From: Labrys wisconsinensis
GTDB taxonomy: Bacteria > Pseudomonadota > Alphaproteobacteria > Rhizobiales > Labraceae
Length of the DNA stretch: 64,000 nt
Direction of reading: 5' to 3'
Assembly: GCF_030814995.1 (NCBI RefSeq)
Contig: NZ_JAUSVX010000014.1
Span: 62,001-126,000, forward strand
In this document: positions 1 through 8,820 of the stretch, piece by piece
Layout of the letters: each line of letters starts with the position of its first letter
Numbering within the stretch: the stretch's first letter is position 1
Position numbers and translations under genes: made by a program
Notes under the pieces: model-generated
What the model was told of the DNA's origin: nothing
The model's database searches: none
The model's input: the letters and a program-made list of their open reading frames with translations, nothing else

Positions 1-700
1 CGAGACGGTAGTCCGAGCGCGAATGCACGTGTCCGTGCACCCAGAGCGCGGGCTGGCGGGCCGCGATCAGGCCGGACAGGTCGCTCGCATAGCAATGGGC
101 CGTGTCTGCCCAGCTTGCGGGAAGCGAGCCGGGATGGGGGGCGTGATGGGTCACGACGACCGAAGGGCCGGGCCCAGGCTCCGCCAGCCGCGCGTCGAGC
201 CATGCGCGGCTGGTCAGATGCCGCGACATCAGGTCGAGCGGACGGACATATTTGTCCCGGCCAGCGGATTTCCGGCGGATGCGCCGATAGTCGTTCATCG
301 CCCGTCGCGCCATGCGGTCGGCTTCGCTGCTGGACCACGTCCACAGCCGCAGGTCGGTCCATAGCGTCGAACCCAGGAACCGCACGCCGGCCAACAAGAT
401 CGCCTCGTCGATCAGCAGATGAACATTGCGCCGGGCCGCCAGATCGCGCCCGCGGGCGATCTGATCCGCCATGGTGTAGCGATCCTCGCCCCGATCCCAC
501 CAGAAATCGTGATTGCCCGGCGCGTAGATCACGGGCATGCCGGCCAGGCGGTCCGCGAGCCAGTCGACGGACCGCGTGAGCGGCGAATGCACGTCTCCGG
601 CGACCACGGCGATGTCGACGCCCGCCGCGGGCGGCACCGGAGTCCACGCGTTCCCGGTCCAATCCTGGTGCAGGTCGGAGAAGATCCACAGCCGCGCCAT
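1..700 (-). CDS. Metallophosphoesterase, 5' part (3' end beyond window)
   Basis: The gene runs leftward off the window, so only about the first 233 codons are visible and there is no stop codon. The calcineurin-like phosphoesterase metal motifs are in order: SDLHQD near residue 8, AGDVHS near 40, a GNHD box (APGNHDFWWD) near 67, THHAPHPG, and HGHVHS close to the window edge. The family hydrolyses phosphoesters with a dinuclear metal centre and is normally cytosolic; the substrate cannot be told from this. The ATG at 700 is preceded by a GAGGAGG-type ribosome site. No partner gene is visible on this side. Confidence 0.88.
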   Translation of the reverse strand, partial: MARLWIFSDLHQDWTGNAWTPVPPAAGVDIAVVAGDVHSPLTRSVDWLADRLAGMPVIYAPGNHDFWWDRGEDRYTMADQIARGRDLAARRNVHLLIDEAILLAGVRFLGSTLWTDLRLWTWSSSEADRMARRAMNDYRRIRRKSAGRDKYVRPLDLMSRHLTSRAWLDARLAEPGPGPSVVVTHHAPHPGSLPASWADTAHCYASDLSGLIAARQPALWVHGHVHSRSDYRL

Positions 701-876
701 GGCGGCCTCCTCGAAAAATGCGGCGCCCCGCTGGCGGGGCCGATGCGTGACAATGATGGGATGAAGCTCTGGGGCCCGCTCAGGCGGCGGCGCGAAGGCG
801 CGCGTGTACCGGGACCCGGCGAAGGGGCCGACGGCAAAGGCGGAAAATAGCGCAGCTTGTCATCATGGGCCGATAG

Positions 877-1569
877 CTAGCTCATGGCAAGCGCAGTTGC
901 AACCGCGTCGGGATCGTATCGCGCGAGGATTGTCCGGCCTGATGCCGGGATCTGCAATTGTTTGCTGGGATCGATCAGCAGTGTTCTTCGTACTTGGAGG
1001 GCAGAAGCGTGCCGTTCCATCCGTTTAGCGAACTGGACGAGCTCTTGTTTCTCAAGAATTCCGATGAAGTCCGATGTCGAAACTCGGGTCTTGCTCAAAT
1101 TTCGCCGAGCTCTCACGAGAGAATCGATCAGCAGGCGCGGAATTTTGTCGAAGAGATCGGAGAGAAAGGCATCGGGGGTCATCGCTCGAAGGTTGAACTT
1201 TCCCAGCTCGTCTGCTGGAAAGTGGCGGAGGTTCCAAGTGAGAATCAGCGCTGCATTGGCTGTGATCGCCGCCGCAACAACATGGCGATCATTCGGATCG
1301 GGCAGAGTTATCTTGGGGATATGCTTCTCGTATCCACTGACCATCGCCGTTGGAAGCGCATGCTCCATCAGTCTGCGGGTACCCTGCAGGCGCTCCGTCG
1401 GGATGGCTGGCGCATCGGCCAGCAGGCTTCGAATCCATTCCTCGTGGATTGCCTCTGTCCAGCGCGCCTCGACAAGACGGTCTACTCCGACTTGAACGAG
1501 AACATTCCTGAGATGAAAGGGATATGGAATGCAGGCGTCGAAGACCGCGATCGAGGGCTCAAACGCCAT
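877..1569 (-). CDS. PIN-domain protein, probable toxin (VapC-like ribonuclease)
   Basis: A 230-residue protein with the acidic PIN layout: VFDACIPYP near residue 9 supplies the first Asp, HEEWI the Glu, and LPDPNDRHVVAAA near 90-100 the later Asp residues. PIN proteins are Mg-dependent RNases, often toxins of type II modules. The C-terminal half (about residues 130-230) is an extension beyond the roughly 140-residue VapC core, as in the larger PIN proteins paired with HTH partners. It follows the HTH gene at 1559-1996 with an 11-base overlap, so the two are translationally coupled. Toxin activity and RNA target are inferred, not visible. Confidence 0.75.
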   Translation of the reverse strand: MAFEPSIAVFDACIPYPFHLRNVLVQVGVDRLVEARWTEAIHEEWIRSLLADAPAIPTERLQGTRRLMEHALPTAMVSGYEKHIPKITLPDPNDRHVVAAAITANAALILTWNLRHFPADELGKFNLRAMTPDAFLSDLFDKIPRLLIDSLVRARRNLSKTRVSTSDFIGILEKQELVQFAKRMERHASALQVRRTLLIDPSKQLQIPASGRTILARYDPDAVATALAMS

Positions 1570-1996
1570 AGCGCCGCCCGAGGTCCTCGGCGTCCTCGGC
1601 GAGAGCCTCCAGCGCCTTCTGCTGGGCGTCCATTCTCGTCTTCAGCACCAATACGTCCTTCAGCTTCGCACGGCGATGCTTGCCGACATATCGGAATGGG
1701 AGCTCGCCAAGGTTCATGCGATGGACGACGAGAGGTCGGGAGATTCCAAGGATGCCTGCCGCGTCGTTCGGACTGAGTTCTTGGTCCTCGGCGAGGAGAG
1801 CGACCCGCTCACCCTGGAGGAGATGCCCCAGTGCTGCCTCGAGCAGCGCCGCAGCCTTCGGCGGCAGCCTGACCACCTGATCCTCGCCGGACTTGCGGCG
1901 GAGCCGGACCTCGACCCGATCGCCCTTGCCGAGAGGCTTGGCGGCCTTGCGCTCCCGATCCGAGAGCTCGACGAACTGCAGGGTGTGGGTGGTCAT
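1559..1996 (-). CDS. HTH (excisionase-type) antitoxin-like protein
   Basis: A 145-residue protein. Residues about 75-125 hold a MerR/excisionase-like helix-turn-helix: a run of LSPNDAAGILGISRPLV followed by a short wing that ends in VGKHRRAKLKDVL. The N-terminal third is charged and could contact the partner. The gene lies directly upstream of the PIN gene and overlaps it by 11 bases, the usual order for antitoxin then toxin. The ATG at 1996 was chosen because AAGGAG lies 8 bases before it; an in-frame ATG at 2014 is possible. Such proteins normally neutralise the toxin and repress their own promoter, which is inference here. Confidence 0.72.
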   Translation of the reverse strand: MTTHTLQFVELSDRERKAAKPLGKGDRVEVRLRRKSGEDQVVRLPPKAAALLEAALGHLLQGERVALLAEDQELSPNDAAGILGISRPLVVHRMNLGELPFRYVGKHRRAKLKDVLVLKTRMDAQQKALEALAEDAEDLGRRYGV

Positions 1997-2264
1997 GGCG
2001 GCGCTCCTTGTCATGCCCAGAGTCGGCTTGCACCAATCTAACTGAAATATCTGAAAGGTTCGGCGACAAAAAGGCGGTTGCGACGGATTTCGATCGAGCG
2101 ATTACACGATTTTCGTTGCCGGGGTGTCGCCAGCCCGGGCAGTTCTGCCCCGACGAAGCGAAAGGATCGACGGAGGTGAATAGCCTCTTGGATAGAGTTC
2201 GATGCGTGACACATCGGTGCTCGATGTCGGGCCGCGGCGGAATCTACGAGCAGGAGACGAAAGC

Positions 2265-2642
2265 ATGTCCGCCATCATGACCAAGACGCCGGGCGGCGAG
2301 GAGATCGTCATCCTGTCCCGCGCCGAGTATGACGCGCTCACCGCCGCCAAGGAGGACATCGACGACGCTGCTACAGCACGCGCCATCAGGGCTCGCCTCG
2401 ACGCGGAGACCGAGGAGGTCCTCACCAGCGAGGAGATGAAGGCACTTCTTGCTGCTCCGACACCGCTTGCCTTCTGGCGCAAGAAGCGCGGCCTGAGCCA
2501 AATCGACCTGGCTCGCGAGGTCGGCGTGGTTCAGGGGTACGTCCCCGAGATGGAGAACGGAAGGAGGACCGGCGACGTCGTGGTGCTGGTGCGCATCGCT
2601 CGCGCGCTCAACGTCAAGATCGACGACCTGGTCACCGGTTGA
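2265..2642 (+). CDS. XRE-family HTH regulator / orphan antitoxin-like
   Basis: A 125-residue protein with an N-terminal antitoxin-like segment (VILSRAEYDAL, then an acidic helix) and a C-terminal XRE helix-turn-helix (about residues 68-122, FWRKKRGLSQIDLAREVGV). This architecture is common in HigA/RelB-like antitoxins and phage-type repressors. No RelE/HigB toxin ORF is visible on either side, so it may be an orphan. The ATG at 2265 follows AGGAGACGAAAGC; longer in-frame starts lack a ribosome site. It sits just before the tRNA-like recombination scar at 2741. Confidence 0.75.
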   Translation: MSAIMTKTPGGEEIVILSRAEYDALTAAKEDIDDAATARAIRARLDAETEEVLTSEEMKALLAAPTPLAFWRKKRGLSQIDLAREVGVVQGYVPEMENGRRTGDVVVLVRIARALNVKIDDLVTG

Positions 2643-2740
2643 CGAGGGGGTGCAGGGGGCCCAACACCCGATTCTTGTGATTGGTCGAGCGAGCCATACC
2701 AAACCCGGCGGTACAGCCGCTCGATGCAGGACGAGTTCGA

Positions 2741-2758
2741 ATCCCTCTCGGCCCGCCA
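2741..2758 (+). repeat. tRNA-3'-end-like direct repeat, copy 1 (candidate att scar)
   Basis: The 18 bases ATCCCTCTCGGCCCGCCA occur here and again, identically, at 10503-10520. Copy 1 is preceded by GAGTTCGA, so the stretch reads like a tRNA T-loop, T-stem 3' strand, acceptor 3' strand, discriminator G and CCA. The upstream bases do not pair with it to make a T-stem or acceptor stem, so there is no intact tRNA gene here. The broken reductase gene ends at this point. Confidence 0.55.
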
Positions 2759-3174
2759 TCTTCTTCGGGGCTCTGCGCCAGAATTGCTGCGGGTATTGTG
2801 TTGAAGCCTTTGGCCACCCGCGCTCCGCTCAGGGTCTCTTGAACGAGGCGTGACGAGAACTTGCCGCCCAAGTCCGTCGGGGTGAAATCCGGAAAGTTGA
2901 TCGCGTTGGTTGGATCGACGACCGTTTTTCGCTCCAGTTCGTCATGGCGGCAAGTCCAGCAATTGCCGAAAAGGGAATCGCCAAGATGACGTCCTGGGCC
3001 TCGAGCGTGTCTTGCAGCGAGTTCGCCGTCACAGTTGGCCCAATCGCCTTGGCTTGCTGCGTGATCGCCTCGGGCGGCCGCTGGGCCGCGACGGATACTT
3101 GACTGTTCTTACGGGGGAACGCCCCGGGCAGGCGCCTGACCGATGGCGCCAAAACCTATAATCGCATAGCGCAT
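2759..3174 (-). pseudogene. Frameshifted, truncated NADPH-dependent F420 reductase-like gene
   Basis: On the minus strand the ATG at 3174 opens MRYAIIGFGAIGQA, a Rossmann GxGxxG start. The reading then shifts near 3125-3140 to a frame giving FPRKNSQVSVAAQRPPEA and TVTANSLQDTLEAQDVILA. It shifts again at the T-run 2925-2929, where one extra base would restore VVDPTNAINFPDF, and continues as LGGKFSSRLVQE...GARVAKGFNTI...LAQSPEEDGG. The order matches small NADP/F420-type oxidoreductases, which continue for another 60 or more residues. Here homology stops at the tRNA-like sequence, so the gene is both frameshifted and 3'-truncated. Confidence 0.72.
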
Positions 3175-3301
3175 GAGATCCTTCGGCTGCTGTTTAGAGT
3201 GAATGCAGGCGCATTTGACATGCCCTGTTGTCTAGCCCGGGAGAGAACCGATGGTCTGACCCTTGCCGAAGCCGCGTTGAGCGGGTGAAAAAGCGGGCGG
3301 C

Positions 3302-4096
3302 CTATGCAATTGTCCGAACGACACCGCCGTCGACACGCAAGGAAGAGCCTGTTGTCGCCGAAGCCTGCTCTGAGCAGATATAGACGACCAGGTTTGCGAC
3401 TTCTTCGGTTGTCGCGAAGCGCTTGATGAGCGTTGTCGGGCGCGTCGTCTTAAGGAACTGCTGCTCGGCTTCCTCCTGCGTAATGCCTTGCGCCTCCGCA
3501 GCCGCCTTCATCCAACCGCCCATGATCTCCGAATTGGTCGGACCAGGCAGGACCGAATTGACGGTGACGCCTGTTCCGCCGACCACCTCGGCCAAGCCCC
3601 TCGAAACGGCGAGCTGAGCGGTCTTGGTCATAGCGTAGTCGATCAAGTCTACCGGGATTGCGAGCGCGGACTCGCTACTGATGAAGACGACGCGACCCCA
3701 GCCGCGCTTCATCATGTCCGGCACATAGTGGCGGGAGGCCCGGATGCCGCTCATGACGTTCAGCTCGAAGAGATCGATCCACTCGCTGTCGCCGATTTCG
3801 AAGAAGGGCTTCGCGCGCCCCGTGCCCACATTGTTGACGAGAATGTCCGCATCCGGCGCCCGCGCGAACAACTCCGCGGCACCTTCCGGGGTCGCAAGAT
3901 CGGCGGTGACGCCGGTGAACTGACCCTTTGGGAAAAGCTTGCGCAACTCGCGAAGCGTTGCGGCGACCCTGTCCTCGCGGCGGCCGTTGATCACGACCGC
4001 AGCGCCTGCACGCGCCAACCCTTCTGCAATGGCTCGGCCGATACCTGCCGTGGACCCAGTAACGACCGCCCTGCGGCCAGTAAGTTCGATATTCAT
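3302..4096 (-). CDS. SDR-family oxidoreductase
   Basis: A 264-residue classical short-chain dehydrogenase/reductase. TGSTAGIG (residues 14-21) binds NAD(P), NNVG is the structural motif, Ser in FISSES and Y-A-M-T-K form the catalytic triad, and the C-terminus carries DGG. A basic Arg pair after the second strand (NGRRED) suggests NADP preference. Substrate unknown. It is divergent from the LysR gene at 4198, with a 101-base shared promoter region, so that regulator probably controls it. Confidence 0.9.
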   Translation of the reverse strand: MNIELTGRRAVVTGSTAGIGRAIAEGLARAGAAVVINGRREDRVAATLRELRKLFPKGQFTGVTADLATPEGAAELFARAPDADILVNNVGTGRAKPFFEIGDSEWIDLFELNVMSGIRASRHYVPDMMKRGWGRVVFISSESALAIPVDLIDYAMTKTAQLAVSRGLAEVVGGTGVTVNSVLPGPTNSEIMGGWMKAAAEAQGITQEEAEQQFLKTTRPTTLIKRFATTEEVANLVVYICSEQASATTGSSLRVDGGVVRTIA

Positions 4097-4197
4097 GACA
4101 CCCTTCCTTCAACTGCGGAGAGATCTGTATGTGGATGATGTCAAAGCCAACGATAATGGCCTAAGTTGCCATAACATTAATTCCCTGGAGGAATGGG

Positions 4198-5088
4198 ATG
4201 GATCGATTCAACGAATTGAACGCCTTCATCGCCGTGGCTGAAGCAGGCGGTTTTTCCGCCGCGGCGCGCACAACCGGAGACTCACAGTCCGCCGTCAGTA
4301 AGGCCATCGGTTCGTTGGAAAAACGCCTGGGCGTGATGCTGTTTAATAGAAGCACACGCCGCGTTACCCTGACGGATCAGGGGCGGAGATACTATGATCG
4401 GACAAAGCCGCTTATCGACGAGATGCAGGACGCCGATAGCGAACTGACCAGAAGCACGCTGGGTGTTTCGGGTTTAATTAGGATCGCCGCATCTGGTACT
4501 TTCGGCCGTCTTCATGTCTTGCCGCTCATCCCCACCCTGTTGTCGCTCAATCCCGGCCTTCAGGTGGATCTCGTTCTCTCCGACATCGTGCGAGATATGG
4601 TGGAAGATCGGATCGACCTGGCAATACGACTTGGGCCTGTCACTGAGCCCGACGCGGTTGTGAGGCGCGTTGCAATCACTCCCCTCGTATGCGTCGGATC
4701 TCGCCGTTATTTCGAGCGCCACGGGATACCAAAGACACCTGCGGAGCTCGTTGAGCACAATTGCCTTTTGTATGGCGGCCTAACAGAGGCGGCGAATTGG
4801 CCGTTCGTGGGGCGAGAAGGTCGATTCAGCGTCCCGGTTCGAGGGAACCTCTGGTCCAACAGTGTCGAAACGATAAGGGCCGCGGTTCTGGGCGATGTTG
4901 GAATTGGCCTGTTCGCCAAGGTTTCCCTTGCCGATGAACTCAGCCATCCCGACGTCATTCCTATCCTCGGGGAATTTATGAGCGATGTCAGAGATATAAG
5001 TCTCGTTTGGCCGAAACGCCGTTTCGTCCCGGCCCGAGTCCGGCAAGTGACCGATTTCTTCGCGGACGCCATTCCGCGGCGAACTTGA
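4198..5088 (+). CDS. LysR-family transcriptional regulator
   Basis: A 296-residue LTTR with an N-terminal winged helix (residues 1-60, AVAEAGGFSAAARTTGDSQS) and a periplasmic-binding-fold effector domain (about 90-290). The CrgA/AaeR-like pattern RIDLAIRLG is present. It is preceded by GGAGGAATGGG and is divergent from the SDR gene at 3302-4096, the classical arrangement for LysR-type control of a neighbour. The effector is unknown. Confidence 0.9.
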   Translation: MDRFNELNAFIAVAEAGGFSAAARTTGDSQSAVSKAIGSLEKRLGVMLFNRSTRRVTLTDQGRRYYDRTKPLIDEMQDADSELTRSTLGVSGLIRIAASGTFGRLHVLPLIPTLLSLNPGLQVDLVLSDIVRDMVEDRIDLAIRLGPVTEPDAVVRRVAITPLVCVGSRRYFERHGIPKTPAELVEHNCLLYGGLTEAANWPFVGREGRFSVPVRGNLWSNSVETIRAAVLGDVGIGLFAKVSLADELSHPDVIPILGEFMSDVRDISLVWPKRRFVPARVRQVTDFFADAIPRRT

Positions 5089-5573
5089 GAAAAAGTCCGC
5101 AATGGCTCTTCGCCGCCAATCCGTTGCAAACGGCGTCGTGTCTCGCATCGAAGACGCTATCGGGGGAGGGTGGCTGGTGTATCGCTCCGCCAGCTCTTTC
5201 AGCGTGGCTTTTTCGCGCCATGTTGGGGTGCCGCCGGCCCGTTATGCACACAAGGTTATGGAAGACGCCCTTGCGTGAAGAGGTTAGCTTGATAGACGGC
5301 GGCGCGCCGACAAAGCCCGACCCTTTGCATGCGGCCTGTGGCGGCTTGAGGGCCGCAGAGAGCTATAGCGTGCCTTAGAGAGCCACTGCGTCGCTGTCGT
5401 GCCCATCTTCATCGCTCTCGGCCAGCCAGACCCGCCGATTTCCCTCCATGGCCCGATATTGTCGCCGATTTCCGCACACCACCAAGCGGTATGGCGAACT
5501 GCCGATTCCACGCTATTGCGCGACACTCACGCACTCGCGTCAGGTCGGCCAACACAGCGCGCGGTAGCTATCG
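5089..5573 (+). other. Intergenic stretch with no supported gene
   Basis: 485 bases between the convergent LysR and TetR genes. Short ORFs occur in several frames but none shows a domain pattern, a good ribosome site or codon bias like the neighbours. I see no tRNA, repeat or clear terminator. It may be decayed sequence between two acquired gene sets. Confidence 0.5.
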
Positions 5574-6122
5574 CTACTTTCGACCGGCGATGGCCATCGC
5601 GAACAAGCGTATTGCGGCCTCGACGTCATCCTCACGCTGGGGTTTCAGTCTGCCACTGAGTTCGATCATCGCCAGGCCTTGAACGAGCGCCCGGCATGCC
5701 AGCTTGGCCGCATCCGCACTATTGGGGACCAGTTCGGCGACGCGCCGGTCGAGAACCTCGTCGGCATGCTGGATCGCCGCGGTTCCGGCGTGACCATATT
5801 GGGGGCCGAACATCAGCCGGAACAAGGCTGGATGCAGCCGCGCAAAGCGGGTGAACGCCACGCCTTGCGCGAACAGCGCCTCCGCCGCGTCGGCACACGC
5901 ATCGGCCTTGGCCAGTTCATCTCCGAGCATCGTGAAGCCGCGATCGGCGACCGCCGCCAGCAGCGCCGCCTTGTCCTCGAAGTGCCGATAGGGGGCCATG
6001 GCGGAAACCCCGGCGGCACGCGCCACAGCGCGAAGGCTGGGCGCCTCGCCGTCCGGTTCCAACAGATCGAGCGCCGCCATCAGCAACGCGGCTCGAAGCC
6101 CGTCTTTCGATTCAGATACCAT
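5574..6122 (-). CDS. TetR/AcrR-family regulator
   Basis: A 182-residue TetR protein. The HTH (about residues 28-58) has the classic form LRAVARAAGVSAMAPYRHFEDKAALLAAVA. The C-terminal part (about 80-180) resembles the WHG-type ligand domain, with FTRFARLHPALFRLMFGPQ. It diverges from the hydrolase-nnrU pair at 6188 with 65 bases between starts, and repeated TACA/TGTA half-sites lie there (6135-6170). It most likely represses that pair and itself. Confidence 0.9.
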   Translation of the reverse strand: MVSESKDGLRAALLMAALDLLEPDGEAPSLRAVARAAGVSAMAPYRHFEDKAALLAAVADRGFTMLGDELAKADACADAAEALFAQGVAFTRFARLHPALFRLMFGPQYGHAGTAAIQHADEVLDRRVAELVPNSADAAKLACRALVQGLAMIELSGRLKPQREDDVEAAIRLFAMAIAGRK

Positions 6123-6134
6123 TTGACATCTCGT

Positions 6135-6170
6135 TTACAGTGTATACTTATCTGCTTACACCGTACACAA
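6135..6170. promoter_or_regulatory. Candidate TetR operator between divergent genes
   Basis: Two related half-palindromic blocks occur: GTTTACAGTGTATAC (a TACA-G-TGTA core) and, about 21 bases on, GCTTACACCGTACAC. The spacing of roughly two helical turns and the position between the TetR gene and its divergent neighbour fit an operator bound by two dimers. This is inference from symmetry and context. Confidence 0.5.
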
Positions 6171-6187
6171 GCACAGGAGTCCTGTCG

Positions 6188-7018
6188 ATGGTACTTAAGA
6201 CGATCAAGACCGTGCTGGGACAGATCGGCTATGATGATCGAGGCGAGTCCAATCAGCCGACGGCGCTGCTGTGGCCGAGCCTGTTTTCCGATCACACCAT
6301 GTGGGATCAGCAAGTCAAAGCTCTGCGCGATGCGGGTTGGCGAACGCTGGCGCTCGATCCACCCGGTCATGGGAGCAGCCCCGGCCCCGGTCGCCCGTTC
6401 ACGATGAACGAATGCACCGATGTCGCAGTCCAACTGCTCGGGCTTGTCCCCTTGGGTGTTCCGGTGGTCATGCTGGGCACGTCCTGGGGCGGGATGATCG
6501 CGCCGCGCGTCGCCCATCGGTTTCCGGACCGCCTGAAGGGTATTGTGCTGTTCAACACCACGGCCGATCGGCCCGATCTGTCCACCAAAGCAACTGCCAG
6601 ATTGCTGACAGTGCTGCTTGCGATCGCCCCCCTCGACGGGATAGTCGATCGCATGCTGCTGTCGCTCCAAATCAGCGAGGCGACCCACCAGCGTGATCCG
6701 AAGATGGTAAGGGCCTTTGCGGCGCGGTTCCGCTCCTGGAACCGCCGCGCCCTGATAGGGAGTGTCGATTCTGTGTTGGTACGCCGCGATGCGTTCTTCG
6801 ACGAACTGGCGACGATCGCGACCCCGGCGCTGGTTGTGTCGGGTGCGCAGGACACGATCCGGCCCACCGCGCTCAGCCGCCGGATCGTGGAGCGGATGCC
6901 CAACGCGCACCAGATTGAGGTGGAGGGCGCCGCGCATCTGGTGCCCGTCGAACAGCCCGACAGAGCCAACCGGCTCATCCTCGATTTCCTCGCAGATCTG
7001 GAGCGAGTGCGCGTATGA
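6188..7018 (+). CDS. Alpha/beta-fold hydrolase
   Basis: A 276-residue alpha/beta hydrolase. DPPGHGSS marks the loop after strand 4, GTSWGG carries the nucleophile Ser, the Asp lies in SGAQDTI and the catalytic His in GAAHLVPVEQP. The oxyanion region near the N-terminus reads LWPSLFSDHTMW instead of the usual HG motif. The family includes 3-oxoadipate enol-lactonase-like and lipase-like enzymes; the substrate is unknown. The ATG at 6188 follows CAGGAGTCCTGTCG; an upstream in-frame ATG at 6140 would run through the operator. It overlaps the next gene by 4 bases (ATGA). Confidence 0.85.
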   Translation: MVLKTIKTVLGQIGYDDRGESNQPTALLWPSLFSDHTMWDQQVKALRDAGWRTLALDPPGHGSSPGPGRPFTMNECTDVAVQLLGLVPLGVPVVMLGTSWGGMIAPRVAHRFPDRLKGIVLFNTTADRPDLSTKATARLLTVLLAIAPLDGIVDRMLLSLQISEATHQRDPKMVRAFAARFRSWNRRALIGSVDSVLVRRDAFFDELATIATPALVVSGAQDTIRPTALSRRIVERMPNAHQIEVEGAAHLVPVEQPDRANRLILDFLADLERVRV

Positions 7019-7713
7019 TTGACGGATCGGCATGGGTGCTGGTCACGGCCGGCGCCTTCGTGGGCACGCACTTCATCCTGTCGCATCCGCTGCGGCGCCC
7101 GCTGGTGGCGGTGCTGGGCGAGGCAGGGTTCGCCGTATTCTACTCGGCGATCGCCGCCCTCTCCCTGGGGGCGACGGTTTGGGCCTATCGGGCCGCTCCC
7201 GTGACGTGGCCGGCCTGGGCGGTCGGGGACGGGCTGTGGGCGGTCGCGACCGTCGTGATGCTGGCCGCATCGATCTTATTGCTGGGCTCGTTGGTGCGGA
7301 ACCCGGCACTTGCCGGTGGGACCACGCCGGCAGCGACGGCGCAGGCGCGCGGCGTCTATGCCGTCACCCGCCACCCGATGATGTGGGCGTTCGCGCTGTG
7401 GGGCGCGTGTCACATTCTGGTCTTTCCGATCGCGAAGAACGTCATCCTCTCCGGCGCGATCATCCTCTTAGCGTTGGTCGGCGCCGCGCTGCAGGACCGG
7501 AAGAGAGCGAGTCGCGACCCACAAGGCTGGGCCGCTTGGCAGGGCCGGACCAGCTACTGGCCGTTCGTGGCAATCCTCCAGCGCCGCGCAGCGTTTGGCG
7601 GCGTCAGCAGCCACGCCGTTGCCGGTGGCTTCCTCGTCTGGCTGGTGGCGACCTGGGCGCATGCACCGCTCACCGGCTGGTCCGCTGGTATATGGCGCTG
7701 GTTGGGAGGTTAG
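7015..7713 (+). CDS. NnrU-family integral membrane protein
   Basis: A 232-residue protein with about six hydrophobic segments. The early HFILSHPLRRPL and later VYAVTRHPMMWAFALWG motifs are typical of NnrU/isoprenylcysteine-methyltransferase-like membrane proteins. NnrU is best known beside denitrification genes but is widespread, and no nitrogen-oxide gene is nearby. Its ATGA overlap with the hydrolase implies coupled translation, so the pair is probably induced together when the TetR repressor is released. Confidence 0.82.
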   Translation: MIDGSAWVLVTAGAFVGTHFILSHPLRRPLVAVLGEAGFAVFYSAIAALSLGATVWAYRAAPVTWPAWAVGDGLWAVATVVMLAASILLLGSLVRNPALAGGTTPAATAQARGVYAVTRHPMMWAFALWGACHILVFPIAKNVILSGAIILLALVGAALQDRKRASRDPQGWAAWQGRTSYWPFVAILQRRAAFGGVSSHAVAGGFLVWLVATWAHAPLTGWSAGIWRWLGG

Positions 7714-7963
7714 CTACGCAAGTGCCGCCGAAAACCGTCGATTGCCGCATAAGTCAAGGCGTTAGCAGAACAATCATATACTTATGACGATCTCGTAGTG
7801 CTCATCTTCGTCGGGCGCTGCCCGCCATATTTGCCCCGCCCACTCCTGTATATCTCTGGGCACGCCAATCGCCGCCCTTGACCCGCGATAAGCGTTCTCA
7901 GCCTGCTCGCTATCTGCAGAAATTCATCATTGCTGGACATTCCTCGCCGGACATCTGCTATCG

Positions 7964-8716
7964 GTGAATATGGGCAAACTCGATGCAAATGACCTGAATT
8001 CAGCAGGTGGGACGCGCCTGATCCAGTCGATCGAGCGTGCGGTGGCGATCCTTGAGACCATCGCGCGAGAAGGCGGAGCCGCGAAGCTGCAACGCATCGC
8101 CGCGGCGAGCAGGCTGGGCAAGACGACGGCGCACAACATCCTCAAGACGCTCGACAACCTTGGATATGTCCATCGGCGGCCGGGCGACATGCGCTATCAT
8201 CTGGGCGGACGTATCCTGAACCTCGCTCGCATCGCTGGCGACGACGGAGCACTGCGCAATCGGCTGCGTCCCGCGCTGGAGGCCATCGCGGCGAAGACCG
8301 GCGAGACGGTCTATCTCGCGGTGGCGAGCGGTGATGAGGTTTATTATCTCGATGCGATCGAATCTCCGCAGACGCTGCGCACGGCGAGTCCTATCGGCGT
8401 GCGGGAGCGCCTTGAGGGCTCCGCAATCGGCCTCGTCTTCCTTGCCTTCATGCCGGGGCTCGGTCAGCGTGTGTTGGCGACGCGCGCCGATGCGCTCGGA
8501 CCCGACATACGCGCCGAGATGGAGAACGTGGCAAGAGTCGGCTTCGCCCTTGATCTCGAAAATTATCTTGCGGGCCTGCACTGCGTTGCCGTGCCCTGGC
8601 GTGAGAACGGGGAGGTCCGCGCGAGCATTGGGCTTTCGGGACCGGCATCGCGGTTGCCGCGTCACACGCTCACGGACCTCGCTTGGCTGATGCTGAAGGA
8701 AGCCGAGAAGATATAA
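7964..8716 (+). CDS. IclR-family transcriptional regulator
   Basis: A 250-residue protein with an N-terminal winged helix (about residues 19-80, IQSIERAVAILETIA, then SRLGKTTAHNILKTLDNLGYV) and the C-terminal IclR effector domain (about 95-245) with RHTLTDLAWLML near the end. It lies 104 bases upstream of the GlcG-like and MFS genes on the same strand and probably regulates them. The ATG at 7970 (MGKL) is an alternative start. Confidence 0.9.
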   Translation: MNMGKLDANDLNSAGGTRLIQSIERAVAILETIAREGGAAKLQRIAAASRLGKTTAHNILKTLDNLGYVHRRPGDMRYHLGGRILNLARIAGDDGALRNRLRPALEAIAAKTGETVYLAVASGDEVYYLDAIESPQTLRTASPIGVRERLEGSAIGLVFLAFMPGLGQRVLATRADALGPDIRAEMENVARVGFALDLENYLAGLHCVAVPWRENGEVRASIGLSGPASRLPRHTLTDLAWLMLKEAEKI

Positions 8717-8820
8717 GTTCATCATAGTTGAATATTCGACGTTTTAAGCACCACACTTGTTCCAAAATCTAGGATCGTGCGTAATGTTCCGGCTTCCCCG
8801 AACAAACGAGGACGCCAGAC

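Noticed and set aside
23-850. Several overlapping plus-strand ORFs at the left edge
   Set aside because: They are shadows of the minus-strand metallophosphoesterase, whose metal motifs are all present.
2690-2758. Complete tRNA-Ser-like gene
   Set aside because: The 3' end looks like a tRNA but the upstream bases do not form acceptor, D or T stems with it.
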